64,000 bases of DNA from NCBI RefSeq assembly GCF_002096335.1, contig NZ_NCUW01000028.1:131264-195263 (forward strand), given 5' to 3'. The notes under the pieces were generated by a model. It did not search any database, was not told the origin of the DNA, and saw only the letters and a program-made list of their open reading frames with translations. The position numbers and the translations under genes were made by a program. This stretch comes from Streptococcus oralis subsp. dentisani. Lineage in GTDB: Bacteria > Bacillota > Bacilli > Lactobacillales > Streptococcaceae. Positions 1-8,448 of the stretch are shown piece after piece (positions within the stretch are counted from its first letter, which is position 1; each line of letters begins with the position of its first letter).

Positions 1-490
1 AGACTCTTCTACGTAGAGACTGTGCGAGGCAGAAGCTGAGGCTGAAACAGAAAGGCTTGCTGAAACTGACTCTGAAACCGACAGACTATGAGATTGTGAA
101 GCTGCTTGGCTCAAAGACTCTTCTACATGTACACTGTACGAAGCTGAGACTGAAATGGAAGCACTAGAAGATTCCGACTCCGAAACCGACAGACTATGAG
201 ATTGTGAAGCTGCTTGGCTCAAAGACTCTTCTACATATACACTGTGAGAAGTTGAGACTGAAATGGAAGCACTAGAAGATTCCGACTCCGAAACCGACAG
301 ACTACGAGATTGTGAAGCTACTTGGCTCAAAGACTCTTCTACATAAATACTGTAAGAAGTAGAAGCTGAAGCAGAAAGGCTAGCTGAAACGGACTCTGAA
401 ACCGACAGACTATGAGACAGGGAAGCTGCTTGACTCAGAGACTCTTCTGCATAAACACTGTGCGAAGCTGAGACTGAAAGGCTAAGCAAG
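1..490 (-). repeat. 108-bp in-frame tandem repeats (36 residues)
   Basis: The marker TCAAAGACTC recurs, with small changes, at 111, 219, 327 and 435, exactly 108 bp apart; the copy at the window edge is 114 bp away. Each unit encodes a Ser-rich 36-mer containing VEESLSQAAS and SLSVSES. The spacing is a multiple of three, so copy changes keep the frame. Confidence 0.85.
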
Positions 491-1473
491 TGAGAACCAT
501 ACTGACTTAGAGATTGTTCAAGATAGGCACTCTGTGATTCGAACTCTGAAATAGCAAGGCTAAGAGAATCTTCAACAGAGGAAATCTGTGACTCTACTTG
601 AGAAAGATGGGTTGAGCCAGATACTGAAACAGAATCACTTAGAGAGCTCGCAGTCTCGGCGCACAGTGATTGCTCCGCTGAATGGCTGACTGAGACGGAC
701 TCTGAAACCGAAAGGCTGAGAGAGGACTCGCGAGATGAAGTCTGTGACTCTACTCGAGAAAGACGGGTTGAGTCGGATTCTGAGATAGAAACACTTAGAG
801 AGCTTGCAGCCTCGGCGCTCAGTGATTGCTCCACTGAACGGCTATCTGAGACGGACTCTGAGGCCGAAAGGCTGAGAGAGGACTCACGAGATGAAGTCTG
901 TGACTCTACTCGAGAAAGACGGGTTGAGTCGGATTCTGAGATAGAAACACTTAGAGAGCTTGCAGCCTCGGCGCTCAGTGATTGCTCCGCTGAACGGCTG
1001 GCTGAGGCTGACTCAAGAACAGATAAACTACTTGATGTTTTTTTGTTTTCTAGACTTAATGATAGTGAAATGGAGTCTGCTGTACTCTTCAAGCCTTTTG
1101 TTTTTCGAGAATCTGTAGTTTTAGAGAGGCTAGTTTCCAAAGAATGCGATGCACTAACTGTTTGACTCTTAGCTAGTTCTTTTTCTTGAGAAAGACTAGA
1201 GTCACTTTCTGGCAATGGAGATTCTTCGGAACTGCTTTCCTCACCTATATTCATCACATCCAAACGATCGTAGTACTGAATAGACTCTAAAGCCTTATCA
1301 ATAAGAAAAGTTTCACTTTCTTCGGGAGATAGACTTCCTCCTGCTACTCCTGTCTCCTCACCCTCAGTTTCTCTTTCAGTAGACAACTCTTCTTTATTTC
1401 CTCTTTTTATGAGACGCTTAAAACCATCTAAAAATTTACGAAACGTACCTTTAGCGTTTTCATTGTTTGTCAT
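1..1473 (-). CDS. Serine-rich repeat protein, 5' part (runs off the window edge)
   Basis: An open frame of 491 codons runs from ATG at 1473 to base 1 without a stop. The start follows a GGGAG ribosome site 9 nt upstream and a strong promoter; an in-frame stop lies further upstream. The first ~80 residues are charged and start MTNNENAKGTFRKFLDGFKR. The rest is dominated by Ser, Glu, Ala and Val in long repeats: three copies of a 52-residue unit, then copies of a 36-residue unit. Composition and repeats resemble the glycosylated serine-rich adhesins of oral streptococci. However, I see no KxYKxGKxW signal and no hydrophobic export segment in the visible part, so surface location is not shown. 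The missing C-terminus would decide (LPXTG anchor or membrane segment). Next gene upstream is a P-type ATPase on the same strand. Confidence 0.8.
   Translation of the reverse strand, partial: MTNNENAKGTFRKFLDGFKRLIKRGNKEELSTERETEGEETGVAGGSLSPEESETFLIDKALESIQYYDRLDVMNIGEESSSEESPLPESDSSLSQEKELAKSQTVSASHSLETSLSKTTDSRKTKGLKSTADSISLSLSLENKKTSSSLSVLESASASRSAEQSLSAEAASSLSVSISESDSTRLSRVESQTSSRESSLSLSASESVSDSRSVEQSLSAEAASSLSVSISESDSTRLSRVESQTSSRESSLSLSVSESVSVSHSAEQSLCAETASSLSDSVSVSGSTHLSQVESQISSVEDSLSLAISEFESQSAYLEQSLSQYGSHLLSLSVSASHSVYAEESLSQAASLSHSLSVSESVSASLSASASTSYSIYVEESLSQVASQSRSLSVSESESSSASISVSTSHSVYVEESLSQAASQSHSLSVSESESSSASISVSASYSVHVEESLSQAASQSHSLSVSESVSASLSVSASASASHSLYVEES
560..1010 (-). 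repeat. 156-bp in-frame tandem repeats (52 residues)
   Basis: The marker AGTGATTGCTCC recurs at 665, 821 and 977, a 156-bp period. The units encode Ser-rich 52-mers that include VEQSLSAEAASSLSVS. Two neighbouring units are almost identical, suggesting recent duplication. Confidence 0.8.
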
Positions 1474-1506
1474 AAATATTTTCTCCCTAATTTTAATGAT
1501 AATACT

Positions 1507-1535
1507 ATTATAAAGGCTTGTAGACTATCTGTCAA
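1507..1535 (-). promoter_or_regulatory. Promoter of the serine-rich repeat gene
   Basis: On the minus strand TTGACA (1530-1535) and TATAAT (1507-1512) are separated by 17 bp, a full match to the sigma-A consensus, about 34 bp upstream of the ATG at 1473. Confidence 0.85.
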
Positions 1536-1698
1536 AACAATTTCATCAAAATAGTGTTTTTAAAACAAATTCTTTCAATTGACTAGTTTCTCGCTTTAAA
1601 ATCAAGTACTTACTCTAAATTCCAAGTGCTCCCAAAACTTAAAAATGTCTATCCAAACATGTGAAATAAGGGAGATTCGACCCAACTCTTTTTGTAGA

Positions 1699-3927
1699 TC
1701 AACTTTTTCTTCTAGTCAGATAATGCAAGCCCCCAATCACCACTGCTAGGACAGCTACATAGACCACTTGAGTGATTTCTAAAGGCACAAAGGCCCCTTG
1801 CAGGATAAAAGTATTGGCAAGGACGCCAACAAGGGCTGCAAGACTCAGAGAAACGAGTAAGAGCATCTTGTATCGATTAAAAGGCAAGCTGACCTTGGCA
1901 ACTAGACACAGACCATTGATCAGGGCAAGGAGGAAGCAAATAAATTTGACCTGACCTGGGACAGTGATAAAGAAATTGGTCAAAAGAACACTAGCAACCA
2001 GAACGCCACCACCAATCGCCGCGTTGGTTAGGATATCTCTCATAAAGTGAGTGCTAACCTTTTCTTTATTGGACTCAAAAGTCAGGAAGAAGGATGGAAT
2101 CCCAATCGTAATGGCTGAAATGATTGTAAACTGAATGGGGATAAAGGCAAATTCCAAACCAAATACCACACTCAAAATGGCAAAAACGATGGAGAAGAAG
2201 GTCTTTGTTAGAAAAAGAGAGGCTACCTTTTGGATGTTGTTAATGACCCGGCGTCCTTCCATCAAGATATCATAAAATACTGCAAAGTCATCTGTGAGAA
2301 AAACAATATTGGAGACGCTTTTTGCTGCACTCGTTGCTCCCTTCATGGCAAAACTAATATCTGCTTTCTTAAGAGCTAGAACATCATTGACCCCGTCACC
2401 ACTCATGGCAACTGTTTTACCAGCATTTTGCAAAATAGATACCATCTTTTGCTTCTGTTCAGGTGTCACACGTCCAAAGATTTCGTGTTCCAAGACCACT
2501 CTTTCAAAGTCATCATCGCTCACCTTGGTCATATCAATAGCCCGCGCTTCTTCCTTAAAACCTGCCTTACGAGCCACCCCATATACAGCCACATGATTAT
2601 CACCACTGATAATCTTCACTTCAACACCTTGAGATTCGAAATAGTCAAAGGTTTCCTTGGTATTGTCCTTAATCTCATCTGACAAAACGACGTGCCCCAG
2701 TAGTTCCATATTGGCTGGACTCGTGATGTGGTCCTTACTATGGGCAAGGGACAAGATTCGAAAACCTTGCTGTTTCAGATGCTCATAGTAGGCATCCATC
2801 GGCTGGGTAAAGTCTAGAAACTCATAGGCTCCGAAGAAATAGGTCCCACCCTCTTTTACTTGGACAAAGGAATACTTGTTTTTGCTTGAAAAGGCACCGA
2901 CTTCTTGAACTTCCCACTTTTTCTCACACTTCAAGTGAGTCTTCAGAGCTCGCGAAGTTGCATTTTCATCCTCGAAATAAGCCAGATAAGAAGATAGTTT
3001 CTCTGCCACATTAGCATCCATTTCTTGGACCTTCATATTCCCCGTCGTGATAGTTCCTGTCTTATCAAAACAAAGAACATCTACTCGCGCCAAGGTCTCT
3101 ACACAGTATAGCTCCTGCACTAGAACCTTCTTTTTAGCCAACTTCATGGCTGCTACCGCTAGGGAGACGCTAACCAAGAGAATCAAGCCCTCTGGAATCA
3201 TGCCGACCAAGGCACCTGAACTTCCCAAGACAATTTCAACATAAGACCGTCCTAGACTAAAACCTCTGACATAGAGCAGAATGGCAACTGGCACCAGCAA
3301 GATAGAGACGATTTTTAAAATCTTATCCATGTAATCGCGCAGTTGAGAAGGATATTTTTTGAATTCCTTGCTGGATTTTGCGAGTTTATTGATATAACTA
3401 TCTGGACCCACAGCTGTAGCAAGGACCAGACACGTGCCACTGACGACATTGCTTCCGCTCATCAGCTTATCACCAACCGTTTTAAAGACTGAATCACTCT
3501 CACCAGTCAACAAGGACTCATCCACTTCAATATTCCCTTCAAGGACTTCTGCATCAACAGGCACCTGATCACCCAGATTGAGATGCAGATACTCACCCAG
3601 AACGATGTCCTCTGGATCAATCTCGATTGTTCGACCATCTCGATTGACTTTGTACTTACTTTTACCAAGCAAACTTAGCTTTTCTAAGGCATTTTTTGAA
3701 CGCACTTCTTGGAAAATCCCAATGGCTGTATTGATAGCAATCACACCTAAAAAGAGCATATTTTCAAATCGCAAGGTTGTGGCTACCAGAACTGCCAGAG
3801 CCAAGTTCATGGCATTAAAGAAGGTAAAGATATTTGAAACGACGATTTCCTTGGTTGTTTTATAGGGTTTAATATCGCTGATGTTTCGTTGACGATTCTT
3901 GATGTCTTGACTGCTTAAATACTTCAT
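1699..3927 (-). CDS. P-type cation-transporting ATPase (E1-E2 family)
   Basis: Membrane ion pump of the P-type ATPase superfamily, 742 residues from the chosen start. It shows the actuator motif LLTGES, the phosphorylation motif FDKTGT, the hinge SGDGVNDVLALKKAD, and hydrophobic segments on both sides of the catalytic unit plus a group at the C-terminus. It lacks an N-terminal heavy-metal CxxC domain, so it resembles the Exp7-like / calcium or other cation pumps of streptococci; the transported ion cannot be read from sequence. I start at 3927 because GGAG lies 5 nt upstream; an upstream in-frame start at 3984 has no ribosome site and lies inside the promoter. It sits downstream of pepC behind a terminator and has its own promoter. 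Confidence 0.9.
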   Translation of the reverse strand: MKYLSSQDIKNRQRNISDIKPYKTTKEIVVSNIFTFFNAMNLALAVLVATTLRFENMLFLGVIAINTAIGIFQEVRSKNALEKLSLLGKSKYKVNRDGRTIEIDPEDIVLGEYLHLNLGDQVPVDAEVLEGNIEVDESLLTGESDSVFKTVGDKLMSGSNVVSGTCLVLATAVGPDSYINKLAKSSKEFKKYPSQLRDYMDKILKIVSILLVPVAILLYVRGFSLGRSYVEIVLGSSGALVGMIPEGLILLVSVSLAVAAMKLAKKKVLVQELYCVETLARVDVLCFDKTGTITTGNMKVQEMDANVAEKLSSYLAYFEDENATSRALKTHLKCEKKWEVQEVGAFSSKNKYSFVQVKEGGTYFFGAYEFLDFTQPMDAYYEHLKQQGFRILSLAHSKDHITSPANMELLGHVVLSDEIKDNTKETFDYFESQGVEVKIISGDNHVAVYGVARKAGFKEEARAIDMTKVSDDDFERVVLEHEIFGRVTPEQKQKMVSILQNAGKTVAMSGDGVNDVLALKKADISFAMKGATSAAKSVSNIVFLTDDFAVFYDILMEGRRVINNIQKVASLFLTKTFFSIVFAILSVVFGLEFAFIPIQFTIISAITIGIPSFFLTFESNKEKVSTHFMRDILTNAAIGGGVLVASVLLTNFFITVPGQVKFICFLLALINGLCLVAKVSLPFNRYKMLLLVSLSLAALVGVLANTFILQGAFVPLEITQVVYVAVLAVVIGGLHYLTRRKS

Positions 3928-3955
3928 TTCTACTCCGATATCCTTTTGTACTACT

Positions 3956-3984
3956 ATAGTAACACATATCTTTTTCTCTGTCAC
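3956..3984 (-). promoter_or_regulatory. Promoter of the P-type ATPase gene
   Basis: Minus-strand GTGACA (3979-3984) and TACTAT (3956-3961) are 17 bp apart and lie just upstream of the GGAG-preceded ATG at 3927. Confidence 0.5.
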
Positions 3985-4050
3985 TTAAAGACTCAAAATA
4001 GGAAGAACTCCCTTGGCAAGCATCATCTATCGCCACTTCAAGAAGGACTT

Positions 4051-4079
4051 AAAAAAGAAGCTAGGATTTCCCTAACCTC
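4051..4079 (-). terminator. Terminator after pepC
   Basis: Minus-strand hairpin GGTTAGG / CCTAGCT followed by CTTTTTT, 14 nt after the pepC stop codon. Confidence 0.6.
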
Positions 4080-4092
4080 TTTTCTTTATACT

Positions 4093-5427
4093 TTATTCTG
4101 CCAAGGCACCCATTGGATCCCATGGTGCAAGTACGATTGGTTCTGCTTCATAAGCAGCTCGTTCTTCTGCTGTTAGTAATTCTTTACGGACAACGATTTG
4201 GTAAGTGTATTCATCCATCCAAGCATCTGAGGCAACGAAGTAACCATCTGTACCGACCTTGTCTCCCCATGAGTTTTCAACCTTCCACTTGGTTGACTTG
4301 CCATTTTCATCCAAATCCACACCTGTCAAGACCATGGCGTGGGTCATCAAGCTTTCGCTGTAGTCCAAACGTCCAGCCTTGTCTTGAGTGAGTTGAATAT
4401 CCATGCTTGATTCAAAGTCATAAACATCTGTCGCAAGGATTCCAGCTTTGCGGTTGCTAAGTTGGCCGACATCTGAACCAAACCAAACAGTTTCTCCTGT
4501 TTGCATTTGGGCAATCGCCAATTCTTTCAAGCGTTCCATTGGAACGTTGATGTAGCGAACTGCACGGCTACCAACCACATTTCCTAACATCTCAACTGTG
4601 TAAGATTTGCCGTAAGGCTTGTCAGCAGTTGGAGCATTGATAACAGAAACGTAGTCTTCTAGAGGAAGATTGACATATTTCCTGTAAAACTCTTGTGGTG
4701 TGATACCCTTTTCGCTTTGGTAGTTATCATCCTTATCGCGATAAGCAAAGTCAAATTTACGTGGTGGAAGACCTAGTGACATAGCAAGGAAGTTAAAGAT
4801 TTCTTGCAAGAGGTCTTCTTTCTTAGCTTGAACAGTCGCTTGGTCTGCACCAGAAGCGAGCAAGTCACGCAAGATTTGAGCATCTTGGCGAAGCAATTTG
4901 TTAAGGATGGCATTGAGCTCACGGCTGCTGCTAGATGAGATAGACTCAGGGTAAACAGACTTGGGCACGACACCGTATTTCTCAAAGAGGGACACTACCA
5001 TATCCCACTGACCACCGTCTTGTTGAGGTGTTTGGAGTAGAAAGCTAACCTTGCGGCTCGTCAATTCTTGGTCTGCAGTCGCAATGACTTGCTCCAAGAA
5101 CCAGTTGGATTTCTCGTACTTGTCCCAGAAGAATGTGTGGGCTTGTGACAACTCAAAGTTTTCCAGTTTGTATTGAGAGATGAGTTTGTGGCGGAAGGTG
5201 TTGAGAGCTGCAAACATCCAGCAACGACCAGAGGCTTTCTGGTTAGTAACCTTGTCCTTGGTCAAATCCAATGAGAAAACAGGTGTATTGTTTACATGGC
5301 TTTGGCGACGTTCTAGGGCTGCAAAAATTCCGTTATGGCTGACAGCATTTTCAATCGCTTGGTATTTGACATTTGCTTCATAGTTGGCAAATAGTCTATC
5401 TGTAAATGATTCTTGAATCGCGTTCAT
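4093..5427 (-). CDS. pepC: Aminopeptidase C (bleomycin hydrolase family, C1B)
   Basis: Cytoplasmic cysteine aminopeptidase that removes N-terminal residues from peptides; a housekeeping peptidase of lactic acid bacteria. The 444 residues are the usual family length. The catalytic cysteine lies in QKASGRCWMFAALN (about residue 70), the histidine in LMTHAMVLTG, and the asparagine in KVENSWGD near the C-terminus. AGGAGG sits 6 nt before the ATG. It has its own promoter and terminator, and lies between rsuA and the P-type ATPase. As I recall, pepC also follows rsuA and pepS in S. pneumoniae. Confidence 0.97.
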   Translation of the reverse strand: MNAIQESFTDRLFANYEANVKYQAIENAVSHNGIFAALERRQSHVNNTPVFSLDLTKDKVTNQKASGRCWMFAALNTFRHKLISQYKLENFELSQAHTFFWDKYEKSNWFLEQVIATADQELTSRKVSFLLQTPQQDGGQWDMVVSLFEKYGVVPKSVYPESISSSSSRELNAILNKLLRQDAQILRDLLASGADQATVQAKKEDLLQEIFNFLAMSLGLPPRKFDFAYRDKDDNYQSEKGITPQEFYRKYVNLPLEDYVSVINAPTADKPYGKSYTVEMLGNVVGSRAVRYINVPMERLKELAIAQMQTGETVWFGSDVGQLSNRKAGILATDVYDFESSMDIQLTQDKAGRLDYSESLMTHAMVLTGVDLDENGKSTKWKVENSWGDKVGTDGYFVASDAWMDEYTYQIVVRKELLTAEERAAYEAEPIVLAPWDPMGALAE

Positions 5428-5453
5428 AGATTCCTCCTTTTATTCTACTGTCT

Positions 5454-5481
5454 ATTATAACTCTTTTCACAAAGGAAGCAA
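5454..5481 (-). promoter_or_regulatory. Promoter of pepC
   Basis: Minus-strand TTGCTT (5476-5481) and TATAAT (5454-5459) are 16 bp apart, about 27 bp before the pepC ATG. Confidence 0.6.
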
Positions 5482-5538
5482 CTGAAAAACGAAAAAAGCA
5501 AGGACATTCTCCCTCACCTTTTTCTAATATAAAGCAAA

Positions 5539-6261
5539 TTAAGCAATACTTGCAAAGAGCACTTCTAACTCCTCCTTGGTCAAGCGACGCCATTCTCCTT
5601 GTTCTAAGTTCTCATCCAAGACTAGAGTTCCCATCGTCAAACGTTGTAAGTCCACCACTTCCTTGCCACAGTAGGCCACCATTCGTTTGACTTGATGGAA
5701 CTTCCCTTCAGCAATGGTCACACGAACCAGACTTTGATTTTTTTTTGGATCTACTGATACAAACTCCAGTTTAGCTGGCTGGCAGGTAAAGTCCTTGAGC
5801 GGAATCCCCTTAGCAAATGTCTCCACGTCTTCTTGGCTCATGATTCCCTCGACTTGAGCCAAATAGGTCTTATCCACATGACGTTTTGGTGAAAGAAGAG
5901 CATGGGCAAGCTGGCCGTCATTGGTCAAAAGCAGGAGGCCATGCGTGTCAATATCCAAGCGCCCTACTGGAAAAACTTCCTTGGTCCGAGCAATATCATC
6001 CAACAAGTCCAACACTGTTCTGTGTTTAGAATCCTCAGTCGCTGAAATGACTCCTTGGGGCTTGTTCATCATGTAGTAGACAAACTCCTCGTACTCTAGC
6101 ACTTGACCATCAAAGCGAATTTCGTCTTTTTCTTCATTTATTTGCAATTTTGCTGATTTTTCTTTTTTGCCATTGACCGTCACGCGTCCAGCCTTGAGCA
6201 AGTTTTTGACCTCCGTCCGACTTCCCACAGCGCATGCAACTAAAAATTTATCTAATCTCAT
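5539..6261 (-). CDS. rsuA: 16S rRNA pseudouridine(516) synthase RsuA
   Basis: Isomerises a uridine of 16S rRNA during small-subunit assembly. The 240 residues comprise an N-terminal S4 RNA-binding domain (MRLDKFLVACAVGSRTEVK) and the RsuA/RluB-type catalytic domain with GRLDIDTHGLLLLTNDG, which carries the catalytic Asp. The ATG at 6261 is the only start in register with the S4 domain. It has no Shine-Dalgarno sequence and begins 6 nt after an extended -10 box, so the mRNA is probably leaderless. Confidence 0.95.
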   Translation of the reverse strand: MRLDKFLVACAVGSRTEVKNLLKAGRVTVNGKKEKSAKLQINEEKDEIRFDGQVLEYEEFVYYMMNKPQGVISATEDSKHRTVLDLLDDIARTKEVFPVGRLDIDTHGLLLLTNDGQLAHALLSPKRHVDKTYLAQVEGIMSQEDVETFAKGIPLKDFTCQPAKLEFVSVDPKKNQSLVRVTIAEGKFHQVKRMVAYCGKEVVDLQRLTMGTLVLDENLEQGEWRRLTKEELEVLFASIA

Positions 6262-6267
6262 AAAACT

Positions 6268-6276
6268 ATTATATCA
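6268..6276 (-). promoter_or_regulatory. Extended -10 promoter of rsuA
   Basis: Minus-strand TGATATAAT, with TATAAT at 6268-6273, ends 6 nt before the ATG. The expected transcription start coincides with the start codon. Confidence 0.65.
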
Positions 6277-6281
6277 TACTC

Positions 6282-6315
6282 AAAAGGAGGCTGGTACAAT
6301 GACCAACCTCCTTTT
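6282..6315 (-). terminator. Perfect hairpin between rsuA and the BOX element
   Basis: AAAAGGAGG and CCTCCTTTT form a perfect 9-bp stem with A/T runs on both sides, so it can end transcripts in either direction. On the minus strand it lies between the small membrane protein gene and rsuA. Confidence 0.7.
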
Positions 6316-6320
6316 CTTTT

Positions 6321-6481
6321 CATACTCTTCAAAAATCTCTTCAAACCGCGTCAACGTCCATCTGCAACCTCAAAACAGTGTTTTGAGCTGACTTCGTCAG
6401 TTCTATCTACAACCGCAAAGCAGTGCTTTGAGCAGCCTGCGGCTAGTTTCCTAGTTTGCTCTTTGATTTTCATTGAGTATC
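6321..6481. repeat. BOX element (boxA-boxB-boxC)
   Basis: Ends match the known streptococcal BOX modules: ATACTCTTCAAAAATCTCTT at the left (boxA) and CTCTTTGATTTTCATTGAG at the right (boxC). The middle holds hairpin-forming CAAAACAGTGTTTTG and GACTTCGTCAG (boxB-like). About 160 bp, in the gap between rsuA and the small membrane protein gene. BOX elements are non-autonomous repeats typical of S. pneumoniae and relatives. Confidence 0.85.
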
Positions 6482-6493
6482 AGATTTAAGAAA

Positions 6494-6724
6494 TTAACTT
6501 CCTCGTCTCCAGAAAATAGCTAAGACAACCATAGCACCTAAAACAGCTGGAACAACAGCTATCCCCGCTAGGTTTGGACCCCAAGTTCCAAAGAGCAGGT
6601 GCCCCAAAGAAGCACCAATCCAGCCGAGAAACATTTTCCCAAAGCATCCCATGCTTTCTCCGCGATTGGTTAAAGCACCTGCCAAGAGTCCCACTAGGAG
6701 ACCAACAAACATACTTCCAAGCAT
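6494..6724 (-). CDS. GlsB/YeaQ/YmgE-like small membrane protein
   Basis: A 76-residue, highly hydrophobic protein with Gly-rich membrane helices (MFVGLLVGLLAGAL and an alternating Ala/Val/Leu C-terminal helix), ending in FWRRGS. Size and pattern fit the transglycosylase-associated (GlsB/YeaQ/YmgE) family, which is found in membranes and often linked to envelope stress; no enzymatic activity is implied. AAGGAG lies before the ATG. It begins 9 nt after the pepS stop, so it is probably co-transcribed with pepS. A longer overlapping frame up to 6746 would start inside pepS and is not chosen. Confidence 0.7.
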   Translation of the reverse strand: MLGSMFVGLLVGLLAGALTNRGESMGCFGKMFLGWIGASLGHLLFGTWGPNLAGIAVVPAVLGAMVVLAIFWRRGS

Positions 6725-6733
6725 AGCTTCTCC

Positions 6734-7975
6734 TTAAATTGCCCAATCTCCATTGCGGAAGAGTGGTACGCGTGTTCCATCCTCACGGATACCATCGATA
6801 TCCATTTGATTCGAACCAATCATAAAGTCCACGTGAACATCTGAACGATTAAGTCCTGCAGCTTCAAGCTCTTCTTCGCTCATCTCTGCTCCACCAACGA
6901 CGCTGGTCGCATAGGCAGCTCCGATAGCCAAGTGGTTTGAGGCATTTTCATCGAAAAGGGTATTAAAGAAGGTGATGCCTGACTGAGAAATTGGACTTGG
7001 ATCTGGTACTAAGGCACATTCACCCAAGGCACGCGCTCCAGCATTTTCAAAGACAAGGTCTTTCATGACTTGATCGCCCTTTTCAGCAGTGATATCCACG
7101 ATTTGTCCGTCTTTGAAGGTTACTTTAATCCCTTCGATAATATTTCCGTTATAGCTAAGTGGTTTTGTAGAAGTTACATATCCATCTGCACGACGGAAGT
7201 CAGGCGCTGTGAAGACTTCCTCTGTCGGCATATTTGGCAAGAAACCTTCGCCCTGTGCATTGACAGCACCAGCTGATTCCCAAACGTGGTTCTTTGGCAA
7301 ACCAAGTGTCAAATCTGTTCCTGGCGCTGTGTAGTGAAGGGCTGAAAATTGCTCTTTATTGAGCATATCTGCCTTGCTCTTGAGGATAGCAGCGTGTTCT
7401 TCCCAAGCTTTAACGGGATCTTCTTCGTAGACACGGCAAGTTTTGAAAATTTGGTCCCAAAGGAGGTCGACTGCTTCTTCATCGCTTGCTGCATTTGGGA
7501 AGACTTTCTTAGCCCACTCGAGTCCAGCAGCGGCAGCCACTGTCCAGCTAACCTTGTTGGACTGAGTTGCGATACGCATTGGCTTCATGGCCAGTCCCAT
7601 AGCTTTAGCAGAAGCTGAAAGTTTGTCAGCATCGACTCCGTTCAAAGCACCTGGGTCAGAAGAACGAACTCCAAGACGGCTAGCCTTGTTCTCCAAAAGA
7701 TAGTTCATCTCAGCAATCTTGTATTCTGGTACATTGTCCAGACGCTCCATCGGCGCGTGGAGGAATTTCTCACGGTTAATGACATCATCTGTCCACTGAA
7801 CGATGACCTCATGCGCACCCAAGGCATATGCTTCTTTCACAATCAGATGCGCCAACTCACGTTGCTCCACATCAATAGAGAGAGCCAAAGTGTGACCAGG
7901 TTGCACGTTAATTCCATTCGCAACCAACAACTTGGCATATTTTTCTAGATTTTCTTTAAAATTTGGTAAAACCAT
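6734..7975 (-). CDS. pepS: Aminopeptidase PepS (M29 family)
   Basis: Cytoplasmic metallo-aminopeptidase of the M29 family, 413 residues, the normal length. Family blocks are visible: PNMPTEEVFTAPD, GECALVPDPSPIS, and the C-terminal HVDFMIGSNQMDIDG, which carry the metal-binding acidic and His residues. The start MVLPNFKENLEKYAKLLV is typical of the family, though its ribosome site is weak. It is followed at 9 nt by the GlsB-like membrane protein gene and preceded by a 50-residue ORF, suggesting a small operon. Confidence 0.95.
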   Translation of the reverse strand: MVLPNFKENLEKYAKLLVANGINVQPGHTLALSIDVEQRELAHLIVKEAYALGAHEVIVQWTDDVINREKFLHAPMERLDNVPEYKIAEMNYLLENKASRLGVRSSDPGALNGVDADKLSASAKAMGLAMKPMRIATQSNKVSWTVAAAAGLEWAKKVFPNAASDEEAVDLLWDQIFKTCRVYEEDPVKAWEEHAAILKSKADMLNKEQFSALHYTAPGTDLTLGLPKNHVWESAGAVNAQGEGFLPNMPTEEVFTAPDFRRADGYVTSTKPLSYNGNIIEGIKVTFKDGQIVDITAEKGDQVMKDLVFENAGARALGECALVPDPSPISQSGITFFNTLFDENASNHLAIGAAYATSVVGGAEMSEEELEAAGLNRSDVHVDFMIGSNQMDIDGIREDGTRVPLFRNGDWAI

Positions 7976-7996
7976 GTTGTTTTCTCTTTTCTATTT

Positions 7997-8149
7997 TTAT
8001 TTTTCTTTCAAAGCAGAGAATAATCCTGCTAAAGCAATGGCGCCCGACAAGAGCGCTGTTGATAGGATAATTGTTTCATCTGCCAGCTCTAGCTGATAGT
8101 CAAAGACCTTTTCAGCAGGTTTGTCTTCCGCAAAAATTCTGATTTTCAT
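7997..8149 (-). CDS. Conserved 50-residue hypothetical protein
   Basis: ATG at 8149 with AAGGAG 6 nt upstream, TAA at 7997-7999. The product has a charged N-terminal half (MKIRIFAEDKPAEKVFDYQL) and a single hydrophobic stretch (IILSTALLSGAIALAGLFSAL) ending in KEK, so it may be a small membrane-associated protein. I do not recognise a family with certainty; as I recall, a similar small ORF precedes pepS in S. pneumoniae. It lies 21 nt upstream of pepS in the same direction, so the two are likely co-transcribed. Confidence 0.65.
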   Translation of the reverse strand: MKIRIFAEDKPAEKVFDYQLELADETIILSTALLSGAIALAGLFSALKEK

Positions 8150-8169
8150 ATTGAACTCCTTAAAATTTA

Positions 8170-8448
8170 TTAAAATAAATCGCTATGACTGCCCGTCCTC
8201 AGCAGGTTTAAAATCAATTCCGACTTGTCTACTTTATAAACCAAAAGCCAATCTGGTTGGATATGACACTCACGAACTCCTTGAAAATGCTTGGATACCG
8301 TCAATTGATGATCACGATATCTAGCAGGAAGTTCTTTTTCTTGAACCAGAAAATTCAAAACTTCTTCTAATAATTCTGCCTTCAAACCACGCTTCATGGC
8401 CAACTTAAAATCTTTTTTAAACTGTTTATGATAACGAATCTTAAGCAC
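8170..8448 (-). CDS. Type II toxin, YafQ/RelE family mRNA interferase
   Basis: A 92-residue RelE-fold toxin predicted to cleave mRNA at the ribosome. The C-terminus carries the YafQ-type signature: ECHIQPDWLLVYKV followed by LLRTGSHSDLF, with the conserved His, Asp and Arg residues of the active site. The N-terminus LKIRYHKQFKKDFKLAMKRG is the basic helix usual in this family. The gene overlaps the end of the upstream antitoxin gene by 8 nt, the standard arrangement for translational coupling. Confidence 0.9.
   Translation of the reverse strand: MLKIRYHKQFKKDFKLAMKRGLKAELLEEVLNFLVQEKELPARYRDHQLTVSKHFQGVRECHIQPDWLLVYKVDKSELILNLLRTGSHSDLF

Noticed and set aside
1-1010. CRISPR-like direct repeats
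   Set aside because: Repeats are contiguous, multiples of three and in frame with a Ser-rich protein; no unique spacers.
6321-6481. Insertion-sequence remnant
   Set aside because: Ends and internal words match a BOX repeat; no transposase frame.
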